Below, piece by piece: positions 39,686-51,600 of a DNA stretch of 64,000 nt. The position numbers were made by a program, and so were the translations under genes. Origin of the DNA: Cristatella mucedo (lineage: Eukaryota > Bryozoa > Phylactolaemata > Cristatellidae); the NCBI GenBank assembly GCA_009760855.2, contig WPIO01000017.1:5750001-5814000 (forward strand), given 5' to 3'. Each line of letters opens with the position of its first letter. Position 1 is the stretch's first letter. The notes beneath the pieces were generated by a model. It searched no databases and had not been told where the DNA came from. It was given only the letters and a program-made list of their open reading frames with translations.

Positions 39686-42600
39686 GTAAGTACTTGCCGA
39701 TCGCTGGTCCAGCGACCTGAGCCTAGGCGTGCCTCCCGGTCTGCCCGCCCGGGCTGTGGCCACCGCGGCAGCTTCAGCTCGCTGTATAGGTGCGTTCGAG
39801 CCTTAGCGCGAGCTGTAGCGGCCTGCGCCTAGGCCCTCGTAGTTGCCTTTACTCGCCGTCGGCAATGGAACGGAGCAGAGCTTGTAGACGCTCTCTAGAC
39901 GCGAACGGCATAGGCCAGCCATCTAACCGGCTGGCGCCTCACCAAGGTGAATCAGGGTTGCGGCGGTTTCGGTTATGCCTGACTGCTCTATTGACAACGG
40001 TGAATAACGAATGGCGCAACTGATAATTGCGACCTGGAGAGCCACAAACCGCGATCCGACCGACCTGCGATGCGTAATGCGGTTGGACTGCGCCAGGCAG
40101 CTGTGTCACCGCGGTCGCCGTCGCCTCGTCCGTTCAGCTAGCGGCTGGTTGGTACAGTGTGCCCTTTTTACAGCACTACGTGGCGACTGAACCGATTTCT
40201 GGTTCATTATAGTGGCCCTTTATTGCTGTGTGCCCGCGGTGGAAATTTCCTTCGTGGAATAGGTGCGCTGTATTGGTGACCTGTGGGTGACCCATTCTTC
40301 GGAGGCAAAATTCTTTTTCGACGTTCAGTTCCGTTGCAGACGGCAGACGTATGCTTTTAGTTGGAAAATTACTGCTTTCCTAGCATCAGCTGCTAAAGGC
40401 TACACTTGCATCACGATTCATTCGCCGTAGACAAGTAGACGGGACCACTCCCTGGGATTTCCCATTAGTCATGTAGGTGGTAAGGTGGCCTCGCAGCCGA
40501 CCTCAGCATGCTTTTTATAGCTGCACTCGGTCAAAATTTGCTATCAGAAGCATGCATTCATTCACTCAGTTCTGCGGTGTTTGGTTTTTAGCACCCAAGT
40601 TGCTGCAGGTACAGCTGTGGCTTTACAGCCCTCTGTTAAAAGCCCTAGGAAGAGTTGTCTACATAGCTCAATCGGTTAGAGAACTGAACCGCTAACCCGG
40701 AGATTTCGGAATCGCTCGCGGTGAAATTCTTTTCAAGCGTGCAGCAACGATTGACTGTCTCAGGTCGCTCTGTAATGTGGAAATGTTGATCTCACGTTGA
40801 GTCGGTATGCATTGTAGAAATATGAAGTGGCTGTTTCGTGTTTCCTTTGCAAAATAGGAATAAATAAAAATCCAACAAAAAAATCCAAAATAAATGCAAA
40901 GCGCCTAGAAAGAGATTTGTGCTGGGTGGATAGCACTTTTCTATGCATAAGTATGGCTCCTCGAAGAACTACTGTCACCGGTAGGCTGCCACTGCCAGTG
41001 CTGTCGCTGCACCTCTTTCTACTGTCATTGCTTCTAGTGCCCTTCAAAGTAGGCTGGTGTCATGCAGCAGCATTCATTCCCAGTGACGATCCCGTTGCCT
41101 GCTGGCATGTTTGCTGGCTAGATTTCCTGCTGCAAATTCCTTGCATAGCACAGAGTGAGCCAAAGTGTGCTAAGGCCTATTGATTAGCTACCATTGCGAT
41201 GTCAACTCTGATAACTCTACTTGGGAGGAAATTACTTGGCAGAAGTGAATGATTGAAGAAAGGCAAATTTCACGACTGAACCATTCCAGGTAGACATCCT
41301 GCAAACTTTAGAACATGACACTTCTCATGTTGACATCCAACGGGCATGTGATACTAGTAATGATAAATCATTCTAAATTGTTTTGTTACAAGCAAACGAA
41401 GGCTATTTCTAGACACTTGCATATGCTGCAAAACAAGTACACCATGAAATCATAACGTTTTACATTAACGAAAACCGGAACAGTTAATTGGACCTCACTT
41501 CATCAATAAGAAAGGCCTCCATACTTTGAGCTGCAGGATTTTGGGCATTTTACGTATTTACACCATAAATTTAATCTGAAAACTAATAATAATACATTTT
41601 ATGGCATCAGCAGAGAACTGAACCTCTTGCTATGCACTTTGCAGATGCTGTAAGAAAGCGTGACACAATTATTACTGGTAATATTCGTGATGTTGTCAAG
41701 TATAGTATTGTTAGATGTGGCTTACACAGGGTCAACACTGGACATGGTTAGCAGCTGAGGCACTGTCAGTACGCAGAAGCACACAAAGGACGAACGAATG
41801 GACCCGATAAATGCTGTAATAAGCAGGCGCGGTTCAAGCTTATTTCTCTGTAATAGAAGGTTGTGCCCTGATACCCCCCCCCCGATCAGTTTGTGTGAAA
41901 TCGATCGCATAGAATTCTTTAGAATTTGCAGCTGCCGTAAAGACCTTGCTAAGGTAGCCAATGATATAATCTTCTAGCCCATCTGACGAGGCTGTGCCGT
42001 TGCTTACTCCCCAAGTTAAGTTACACATCGTAGTGAGCTAAGGTCAGTGACGACCTAATTTAAATGGTGTGTATGGACATGAGCAATCTTTGCTCATTAC
42101 CCTTCGGGTTATTCGGGTCCCGAGTATTTTGATTTCGCTTTAGTATCTGATAAGCTAAACTGTGCGTAGTCACCTCTTTACTGTTTGCTTATTCAGGCGA
42201 TCTAGTGCTTTCACTGGATGCCCTTTGACGTCCATATCATATGCTTTGTTCGCTTAGTGCCCAGTAATACTGAAGACGAATTTCAACCCCCCCCCCCCAT
42301 AGTGAGAGCTGTAAATGTATCGAATGCCAATGCTAGAAGCTGCTGAATTACCAATTATTAAAGCCGATAATAAATTTCCATCTGCTTATTCGTTTGGGGC
42401 TCCCACTAAACTTGAAACCTTTCTCGTGAAGCTTTCTGGTCTGGTATTAATTTTTAGAATAATTTCTGAAAGGGTTCACCACTAGTGTTTGGATTGCACT
42501 CGCGACCTTACCCCCTTGTCTGCTCAGGCAGCTTCTTCAGGATCCGGATTCTGGGTAGTAGCTACCACCTGGAAATTGCTCAGTGGAAGGGCAAGTTTAC

Positions 42601-45600
42601 CCCTAGCCTTTTATCGAAGCCTAAGCTGCTTGAGGTGTGCCTGCTTGCGCTAGCCAGCAGGCCCTATCTTTCACAACAAAGAAGTGAGTCGCTCAGCAGG
42701 GGCACTCGAGGCAGTGATAGCATGCTAGTCACACACTTCAGGACGGCCAGAAAGGATATGCCACAGTTAGCAGCAAGAGGAGAGTATTCATGAGAAGTGT
42801 GGAAGTGAATTCCACAGTCTAGTAAAAGGTCTAGGTCACAGTCCAGGACAAAAGCATAAATCACAGCCGGGCTTGAAGTGATAGACTGGAATAGCCGATG
42901 ACTGTGTACAGCTGACCCGAGGTCTGTAGCTGATAAACTGAATCCCCTAACCACGTTATTCATTTTGTTTGTTTATCAAGCATGATTTTACTCACCATTC
43001 AATTGCATTTCCCTTGGCAGCAAATGTAAAGCGCCTGGAGAGAGATTAAGTTCTCTGATGGCGCTTTATCAAGTGCATTATTATTATTATTATTAATGCA
43101 CCAGTTCTTTACTTATGAAGGAGCCATGATGCAGTGGGCCATGTGTGTCTGAGTAAGCATTCACTTATTTAGTTTTCCCTAAAAAAGAAACGAGTTCTCT
43201 TAACTCCTTCTGCAAAGGCGACTCGTGGCCGAATTCTGAATTTTTAGACGGCATTGCAGGGCACCGTCAGGGTTTTCTCGTGAGCTAAGCCAAAACTGAA
43301 TTGCAGTTGTTCAATTTAGAAATAGCGAGGGAGCCGTTAATATATTAATATATCTAGCCAGCGACTGCCTTGACTAGTCTCTAGTCATCGATATAGAGAT
43401 CGAACTTGATGACTGGTAACAGAAATAGTCTTCCAAATGAAACTTTTAAATGTCAAGCAGTCATAGAAGAGGACAAATTACTAGCTCATGATAAAGGACA
43501 CACTACAGTGACCTCTCTTTTCCATGCAGGAGAGTTTTCAAAGGGACTCTCGCAAGGATGTTACGGCTATCCGGGCACATACAAAGTTTTAGCTGCTTGC
43601 AATAACCTATGGCTCCCTGACTTAAAAATCGGTCTGCATAACTTATAAAGTCTTGTAATTTAAGTCCTTAACCACCCTGCCCAGCACCTTAAGATACAGT
43701 AGCCAGACTATGCACCCCTGTGCTCATAAAACATATTGTTTAGCCATAAAGGTATCTCTTGCTACCAGTATACAGTAAGTAGATAGTGTTTGAGGATAAA
43801 AACTAAGTTGTTCTGTAATATGCTGGCACGGCATGTGATGTTGTGTTCCCTGATATTCCTTTACCTCACCCTAGCAGCAATCCGATAATAAAGCAGCTCT
43901 ACGATTATATTTCTGCACACTTCCAGCATGACTTCTCTTCAGCCATACCTTCGGCTAGCAACCAGCCGGCCGTCGTGTGACACAAGTAAATGGTGTCTGC
44001 ACCAAGATACCATCACCCCTCCTCGTCATACACCTTTGTAAATGGGGTTGAGTTAATCTAGTTCTGCACGATATTTTCTGGCTGTTCCCGTATAAGTTCT
44101 CAAAAGTTGTTGAAAATATACCTACATCCTTAGTTTTTTCATTTTCAGTCGTGCAATAAACCACGCCCATGTGTATGTGTGCACATTCCCGCCGCCAGCA
44201 TGTGTGCGCACATAATAATAATAATAGTATAAACAATATGGCACGATAAAGCACCCTCAGAGAACTCAATCTCTTCCTAGGCGCTTTACATTTGCTGCAA
44301 AGGGAAACGCGATTGAATCGTGAGTAATATCATGCTTGATAAACAACATGAACAACGTGGTTAGGGGTGACATGCACGAGGTCAGCATGCAAATGTGGTT
44401 AGTGGCAGAATGCAGTGTCAGCACGCATAAGCACATCAAGGACGAATCACAGGGACCCACTAAATGCTGTCCTAAATAGGTGCTTTTAAGTTCTTTTTAA
44501 ATGTGGTCAAGTCAGGGGATGTTCTGATGCAATTCGGGAGGGAGTTCCAGGCTTTGGGAGCATACGAACTAAATGCAGTCTCCAAAGGATTTGAGCTTTG
44601 TATGAGGTATTGGTAAACTGTTGGATTCCGAAAAGCGGGTGGTACGATGCTTGGCATGTTGGGGGAGTATATCTGAGAGATAGGCTGGAGCCAAAGAATG
44701 AAGTGACCTAAAAGTGAACGACAAAACCTTGAAGTCGATCCGTTGCTTGACTGGTAGCCAGTGCAGGTCGGCGACAAGTGGTGTGATGTGGCAACTGCGA
44801 CGTTCACGACAGATAAGCCTAGCTGCAGAGTTTTGCATCAGCTATAATCGCCTGATTGCACATGCCGGTAGGCCAGCAAGCAGAGAGTTACAGAAGTCAA
44901 GTCGGGATGTCATGAATGCATGGACTAACTTGGACGTGGTATCCTTATCTAAACAAGCCCGAATTTTAGCAATGTTATGTAGCTGAAAGTAGGCAGACTT
45001 GATTGTGGAGCTGATGTGGTTGTCTAACGAGAGGTCACTTTGGAACATGACACCTATATTTCGAGCTGATTCAACAGGAGATATGCCGTCCGAGCCAATT
45101 TTGAGCGTCAGCCTTTCCAATTTCCGAACCACACTGGGTTTGACCATAACTAGTAAGTTAGTTTTTATCATCGTGTAGTTTTAGAAAATTTGCTGCCATC
45201 CATGAGCGGATGTCATCAATACATGCAGCAAGTGAGTTGAGAGAATTCGAGGTGCTCGAAGGTTGGGAGGGATCAAAGCAAAGGTTCAACTTAGTGTCAT
45301 CTGCATAAAAGTGAAAGCCTAGATTGTGTTTGGCAATCACCTGAGCAAGAGGGAGAGTATAAACCGGGAAAGAACCGGACCTAGCATGGAGTCTTGAGGT
45401 ACCCCATATTTCAGAGGTACCTTGGATGACCTTCGTCCATTAACATCAATACTCAGGGGTCTCCCACTGAGATATGATCTTAACCACTGCAGAGCAGTGC
45501 CAGTGATGCCCAGTCGAGATGAGAGGCGCTCTAGAAGAACTTTGTGATCGATACTATCAAAAGCTGTCGATAGATCGAGCAAAACAGGTGCTTATGCATG

Positions 45601-48600
45601 CTAACACTGTGCATGCTACTGCTAACCATATTTACCTATTGACTCTACGTGTCACCTGTAATCATACTATGCTTGTTGACACTGTCATATTGCTACTAAC
45701 CAATTGTCGTGATTCTGTTACAGCATCTATAAAGTGTCTAGAGGGTGCTAAACAAGTTGTAATTGTTGTTACCGTCAGCTGTTAGGTTTAAAGTTTTCCT
45801 TAGTGATGCAGTTTAAGGAACCTAGTATCTGCTGCCTCGTAGTAGTATACTTGGAACCGATGACACCGTACGTACAATTACAGTTGTAGGTTATTACTTG
45901 TTGCGTGTTGTATCTATATATACATGTAATAGGCTGATTTTGCCTATCCACTCTGCCGGGTTTACTCGTGCTATACAAGGTCTCTTAATTCGGGAAAGCG
46001 TGTTGCCGGTGTTCCAGGTGTTGGCTTGTTTTTCTGTCGCTTAGCCTGAAATTTGCATTGCATCTGTGCCCTAATAACAGTTTTCTCAGACGATGGAAGT
46101 TGTGCTTAATTTTTGCTTTAGCTCATAGGCATCGCACTCCTTGCTATCGGAATCTATGTGTATGTCACCATGAGTAGTACATTCACATTCTTCTCCGCTG
46201 TTGTCAACATTCCGGCTATCGTGATCATTGTTCTCGGAGTTGTGACTGTCGTCATCACATTACTTGGATGCATTGGTGCAATCAAAGAGAATCGAGGCGC
46301 ATTGATTGCCGTACGTATAATCAAACGTGGACAATGCTGCTGTTGCTGCTTGTTTATAGTTCATGTCTGTCCTGAGGTGGTCACATTTGTGCTCCTATGC
46401 TTTGGTTAGCCGACTGTCATTCATATGGACTGCTCTTACTGTATTTTTGCAGTCTGTATTACTTTTGCATTCGTATTTGTTCTGGTACAAGGATCTGTAC
46501 TTAATTAAACTTAGCCTTTTGTTACCTTAAATGGGGCTCTTAGTTGACCATTTGGGTATGACCTGTTTTTTGTCTCGCTTCAGTGTGTAGTGCCACTCAG
46601 TAGTAATAATAATAATAACTGTAATAAGAATAGGTCGTTTGTTTGTGCTCTAGGAGTACTACGTTTCAATCAAGGTGCTTTACAACGAATTTGCTTGAGA
46701 ATCACTAACCAACTTTTAATGACGTACATTGAATCAAGCTTAGACAAGTATGCAAAAGCACACGCCTGTTTAGACCAGCATGCAAAGGTGCACAATAGGT
46801 GACTCAAAGCTACTGGTTAGTCGGAAGTCGCGTTAGTAACGTTCACTGAATCATGCACAGTTAAGCATGCAAAATACACAGGAACAAGAAGACAAGATTA
46901 AGAGGGATGCAGGGAAAGCTGGGTGGAATAGATGTGCCTTTAGCTGGGACTTAAAAGTTATACATAGTCATTGCAGGTGGGATTGAAGCCAGAAGCTAGT
47001 TCCGGACTATTGGTACATACGAACTGAAGGCCTGATCGCCAAATGTTACAATTTTGTGGGTGGAACGTTAAGACGACTGCTTGCTGCCAAGAGGAAGAGT
47101 ATGTGGCTGCTCGAGTTGTCACTAGACGAGCAAATGAAGCAAACATAGATAGGATATTGCAACGAGTCAAGCAACCTGTAAGCCAGACCGAGGATCTCGG
47201 AAGTCAATTCGAGGCTTGATAGGTGGCCAGTGAAGCTCAGGTAGAAATATGGCCATGCAGCTAAGCTGCTAACATCTGACCAGACAAGCTGCCGAGTTTT
47301 GCATCAGTCGTAAATGATTAAGAGCACAGGCTGGAAGTACTGAATAACAGGAATTACGATAATGCAATCAGCTGTGAGCACATCAAGACTGCCACATGAG
47401 TGCACAACACCCTGGAGTTCTTCTTAGGTAATAAGAAGAGTATTGTATGCTGGTTTTTTGTCAATAGCTTATAGGTGAGTATTCAGTCGTCCCTCACTAC
47501 TTCGCGCTTCGACTTTCGCGGCTTCACTCTATCGCGGTTTATTTAAATACGTGTATATTCATTAAAAAGTTGATCGAAATAGTGAAAATGATACAGCCCA
47601 CGCTCGCTTGTCTGAGTCAATTATACAATCCTGTATTACAATTAAAATTAAAACTACTGTACATATGGAACGCAGAAAAAGACGACGGCACACTTGTTGA
47701 AGAAAATGTACCACCTGAAGACTCCTACTGAAGTCAGGCTTTCAGAGGAGCAGTAACCTTGCTCTTCTTTGCTGTGCTGTACATCGCTTCATCTTAATCG
47801 CTTCATCACCAAACGCACCATTTTCATAGCTTGGTATTTGTGCATAAGAATTGTGCATGTGTGTGATTAAGTGTACATCAATAACAGTACGATGTTTGTA
47901 ACATCTAATATGTCCTATGCTCTCTTATTTTGTCCAATATATTTGGTAATACGAGTGCAGTGGTGACTAAAGGGGTGTTATTTCATGTCTCTAGGGCTCT
48001 AATAAGGTTAAAAAACTGTATTTAGAGGGTCATAAACGGGTCTTCTATGCTCTAACTACGAAGATATTCGATTTATAAATAAAGAATCCTACTTCGCAGA
48101 AATTCACGCATATCGTGTTAAGAGTCTGGAACAAATTAGCCGCGATAAACGAGTGTCGGCTGTCTATTGACCATCAGTTTTTAGCAGCACCCTAAAACAC
48201 TAGGAACGTCAGAGCATGGTGTGGTTGCTAAAAGTTATCTTATGAAATGCATGCGTTACATCTCATGATGTCGATCACGAACTGGATTGACCTTTCTCTC
48301 GGAAGAAATATCCAACGACATAAGAGATGATGTATCCTCAAGATGCCAGCTTTAACGACCAAGGTTGTGGGATTGAGCCCTGCAGCATATGTGAAATACC
48401 TGTATAGAGATCAAGTTCTCTTAGGGTGCTATATAAATGAATTATATTATATATATATTTTTTACTCTGCTATGTCTGACCACGAATGATTGCATGGCCG
48501 CACTGTACTAATGGTTCTTGATGGGTATAGGTTGCCTTATTAACCTGCATAATTTAAATTTGAGTTTGAGTCGGTCTCCCAACAAGTCGCTGACCTCACG

Positions 48601-51600
48601 CTAGCAGTGTGCCCTTTGTTATGTTAATAGTACGAATGCGATTGTACAGCTAGGTTGACTCTCATATCAAAACTAACAGGGAAGAAGATTTACTAATTTA
48701 AATTGTAGCTACACTATGCACTCAAATAGTTCCAAGTGAAAAGCAAAATTATTTAACAAATATTTTTAATTGCTATTATCAAACGAACTGAAACCTCTTT
48801 TAAAACTTCCACTTTTACTTCTTTTAAGATTTTCCAACATCTAGAAAGAATTGCAAGATTGCCTGTTAGTAGTGCTGTCTCATTAGCTACGTCAGTGCTG
48901 CATACTTATGCTTGCCTTCTAAAGAGAAGTGGTTTCTTGTGATTTTTGCAGGTATAACTAGTTTTTCAAAATAACTACATGTAAATACTATTATTTTGTG
49001 TGATAATATTAGCAGTCAAGGTTGAATTGCACTGGTGCTTTGGCCCAGTGACGGAACACAGGTGTAGGAAAAGGGGACCTGGGAACTATAACCCCCCTGA
49101 ACAGGGTTTATGAGGAGGCTACGACTCACCTCTTTGACCTTATTATGATTGCCTCCCCTGGAAGGAAGGATTAAGGTAATGCTGCTATACTTAAAACCTT
49201 GCTGGGCATTTGTGATGATATTTATGGTGTACCCTCCAGATTGCTGTTTCATTTAAAGTGCCACAACACAGCCACTGCAGATTTAATGGATTCTACTGTC
49301 TTCTGACAATCCACCCAACATAACCACCATCTGAGGCCAAATATACATGTCAAGATTATTTTCCTAGCCCAAACATTTTAATTTGGAAGTCATTCTTGAT
49401 GAGCCGCTCAGCCGATCTCTTACAATGGCAGCTTCAGCCAGGTACTCTGCATGATCAAAGATTACAATTCAGTTGAATAGTGAGCTGTGTTCAGAACTTG
49501 TCTAGTAGTACGTTGTGCTTATAGTCCAACCCAGTGGTTCTCAACCTTCCTAATGACGAGACACTTCAATACAGTTCCTCGTGTTGTGGCTACTCCCAAC
49601 CATACAATTGTGTGCGAAATGTGGAAATGCATGCTTTCTGGTGGTCTTAGGCGACCCCTGTGAAAGGGTCGTTCGACCCCCAAAGGGGTCGCGACCCAAA
49701 GGTTGAGAATCGCTGGTCTAACTGACTATTTGTGGGCTGGGCGCTTGTAGTTGTTTCTACTCAGACGAGCAGTATGCACCAACGAGCTAGGGGTGGATGT
49801 CTAGTGATTTTATAAATGGCTAGTTTATTGCACCAAGAATAGGGCCAGGCCCTGCTTTTCACTGATAATGACATGCTGTGCTCATTGACTTGACTTCGCC
49901 AGCTGCAATCAATCCCCTTTAAAAGTTGGGATACTTATCCATTTGTTGCTTCACATGGGTCCTAAACTCATGACACCAGGGTTATTTTTTTAGTTGTGGA
50001 ATGAACTCAGTGTGCTTTGTCATCTTCCTTGAGGGAAGGGTCTTTTTTGTGCATGCATCGCAGTTTTCTGGCACATTTTGGGTATTTTGTCAGGCCCCTA
50101 AGATGTACCTTCTTCGGCTGTAGAATTGATGGCTGCTTCAATTCCTGTGACCTGTCTCTCTTTGAGAACTGCTTTACTTAAATGACGATAGTGATGTAAT
50201 CGAACACTAGGAAGATAACTGTTTATTGAAAAGTAAACTACTGCATAGTGGAACTCCATCGAAAGTGTACATACACAGAGAGCTTAGTGAACCAGTATAT
50301 GCATTCAATTAGTAGGTTGCGATGATGATGATGACCTGGCTTTGCCAGCTGTGTGTACCTGTCAGAACCTTCGTTTTGATTTAACAGTCAGTTAGAACAC
50401 CAGTGGTATATTGCTGGTTTAAAAGATTTTTTATTGCGTGGTTTCTTAAAAATGATGTTGGCAGGCCTCAGGGTACTAATCTGGGAGTTGTAGTTGGAGA
50501 TTATGATATCAGTGCCATGACAGACTCTCTTGTGGCCAGACATACAAGAATAATATATTGGGCCATTGGGTCTTGCCTGTCCCCGGGACCAGCCTTGGTG
50601 GATACTGAGCAGAAAGCTACCTTGTGTGCCCCTTCAGCCATTCTGCCATTGGCTAACCTGGGCAAGGTCGAGATTTTGCTTAGCCTAAGGTGTGTCTCTG
50701 CAGGAAAGCTTTCAAATCTTACCAATATCACGAGTTTACTCGGTCATGTCAGTAATCAATGATCGCGACTGGCTTCAAATGTATTCTCAAGATATAGCAA
50801 AGTCTTTCTAGTCATGTTGCAGAATTTAGTTGCCCATTACCGTGTATCTATTCAGAGAAAATATCAAGCTCCCGAGGTAATAAGACGTCTCCTGATTATA
50901 TACAACAACCACAGTCGCCAGTGGCTATAATGATAATTATTTTTATTATAAAAATAAATCTATATAGAACTCTCAGAGAGCTAACTCTCTTTCTAGGCAC
51001 TTTAAGTAGGCTGTTAAGGGTAGAGTTCCATCACGCTTCAATATGTAATTCTCTGCTCATTGTGTTAAGAAGGAAGACGTCTGTAGGCAGCTGGCTGCAC
51101 AGCAAAGCCACTTAGTCTTGAGCGTCCTTTACTGAAGTATATGAGTGTCCTTTACTGAAGTATATAAATTTCCGTAGCCACAGGCTCCCTGTGGTGTTGT
51201 TGAGTTACACATGTGATGTATCTTCGTCTGTGCAGGATATGTGCATCTTAATAATTACCACCCATGAAAACATTTGTTGACTGATTATTAATTTTTTCTT
51301 CGGTGAATTCTTTTAGTCTTTTATTGTCTCCTTATAGGTATAGCTTTCCTTAATCGCCGCGTACAGTTTAGCTATCAGGCCAGCCACAACCTCAGGATGT
51401 GATGATTCGTGTGTGTTTCGATAAGATTGTAGCTTCATTAGTCATTTTTAGTAGCACTTAAATAGGAAGGATAACATAAAATGCCGAAATCAGCGAGTGA
51501 CTTTTCATATCATATGCCAACAAGCAATTGTGTACTGAAAGCTGTTCTGGCTTTGAGAGCGCTTCCATTTTGTAACTGCATTTCCCTCATCCTTGGCTTT

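Larger units (their letters stand above)
39500..40330. promoter_or_regulatory. CpG-rich stretch over tetraspanin promoter and exon 1
   Basis: By eye, CpG is much denser here (for example 39690–39930) than in most of the window. It surrounds the first exon and suggests a broad, constitutively used promoter. Confidence 0.55.
39686..46121 (+). other. Tetraspanin intron 1, 6436 nt
   Basis: Contains a tRNA-like relic, several LINE copies and two poly(C) tracts. A 118-codon frame at 40827–41183 includes a piece of LINE tail and is not supported as a gene. I recognise nothing in 41190–41580, 41890–42930, 43100–44210 or 45780–46120. Confidence 0.7.

Noticed and set aside
39419-39832. Open frames of about 100 codons on both strands over the tetraspanin promoter and exon 1
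   Set aside because: Chance long frames in GC-rich sequence; only the tetraspanin frame is conserved.
40827-41183. 118-codon open frame with a hydrophobic stretch
   Set aside because: It contains a fragment of the LINE tail (AAAGCGCCTAGAAAGAGA) and lies in a tetraspanin intron.
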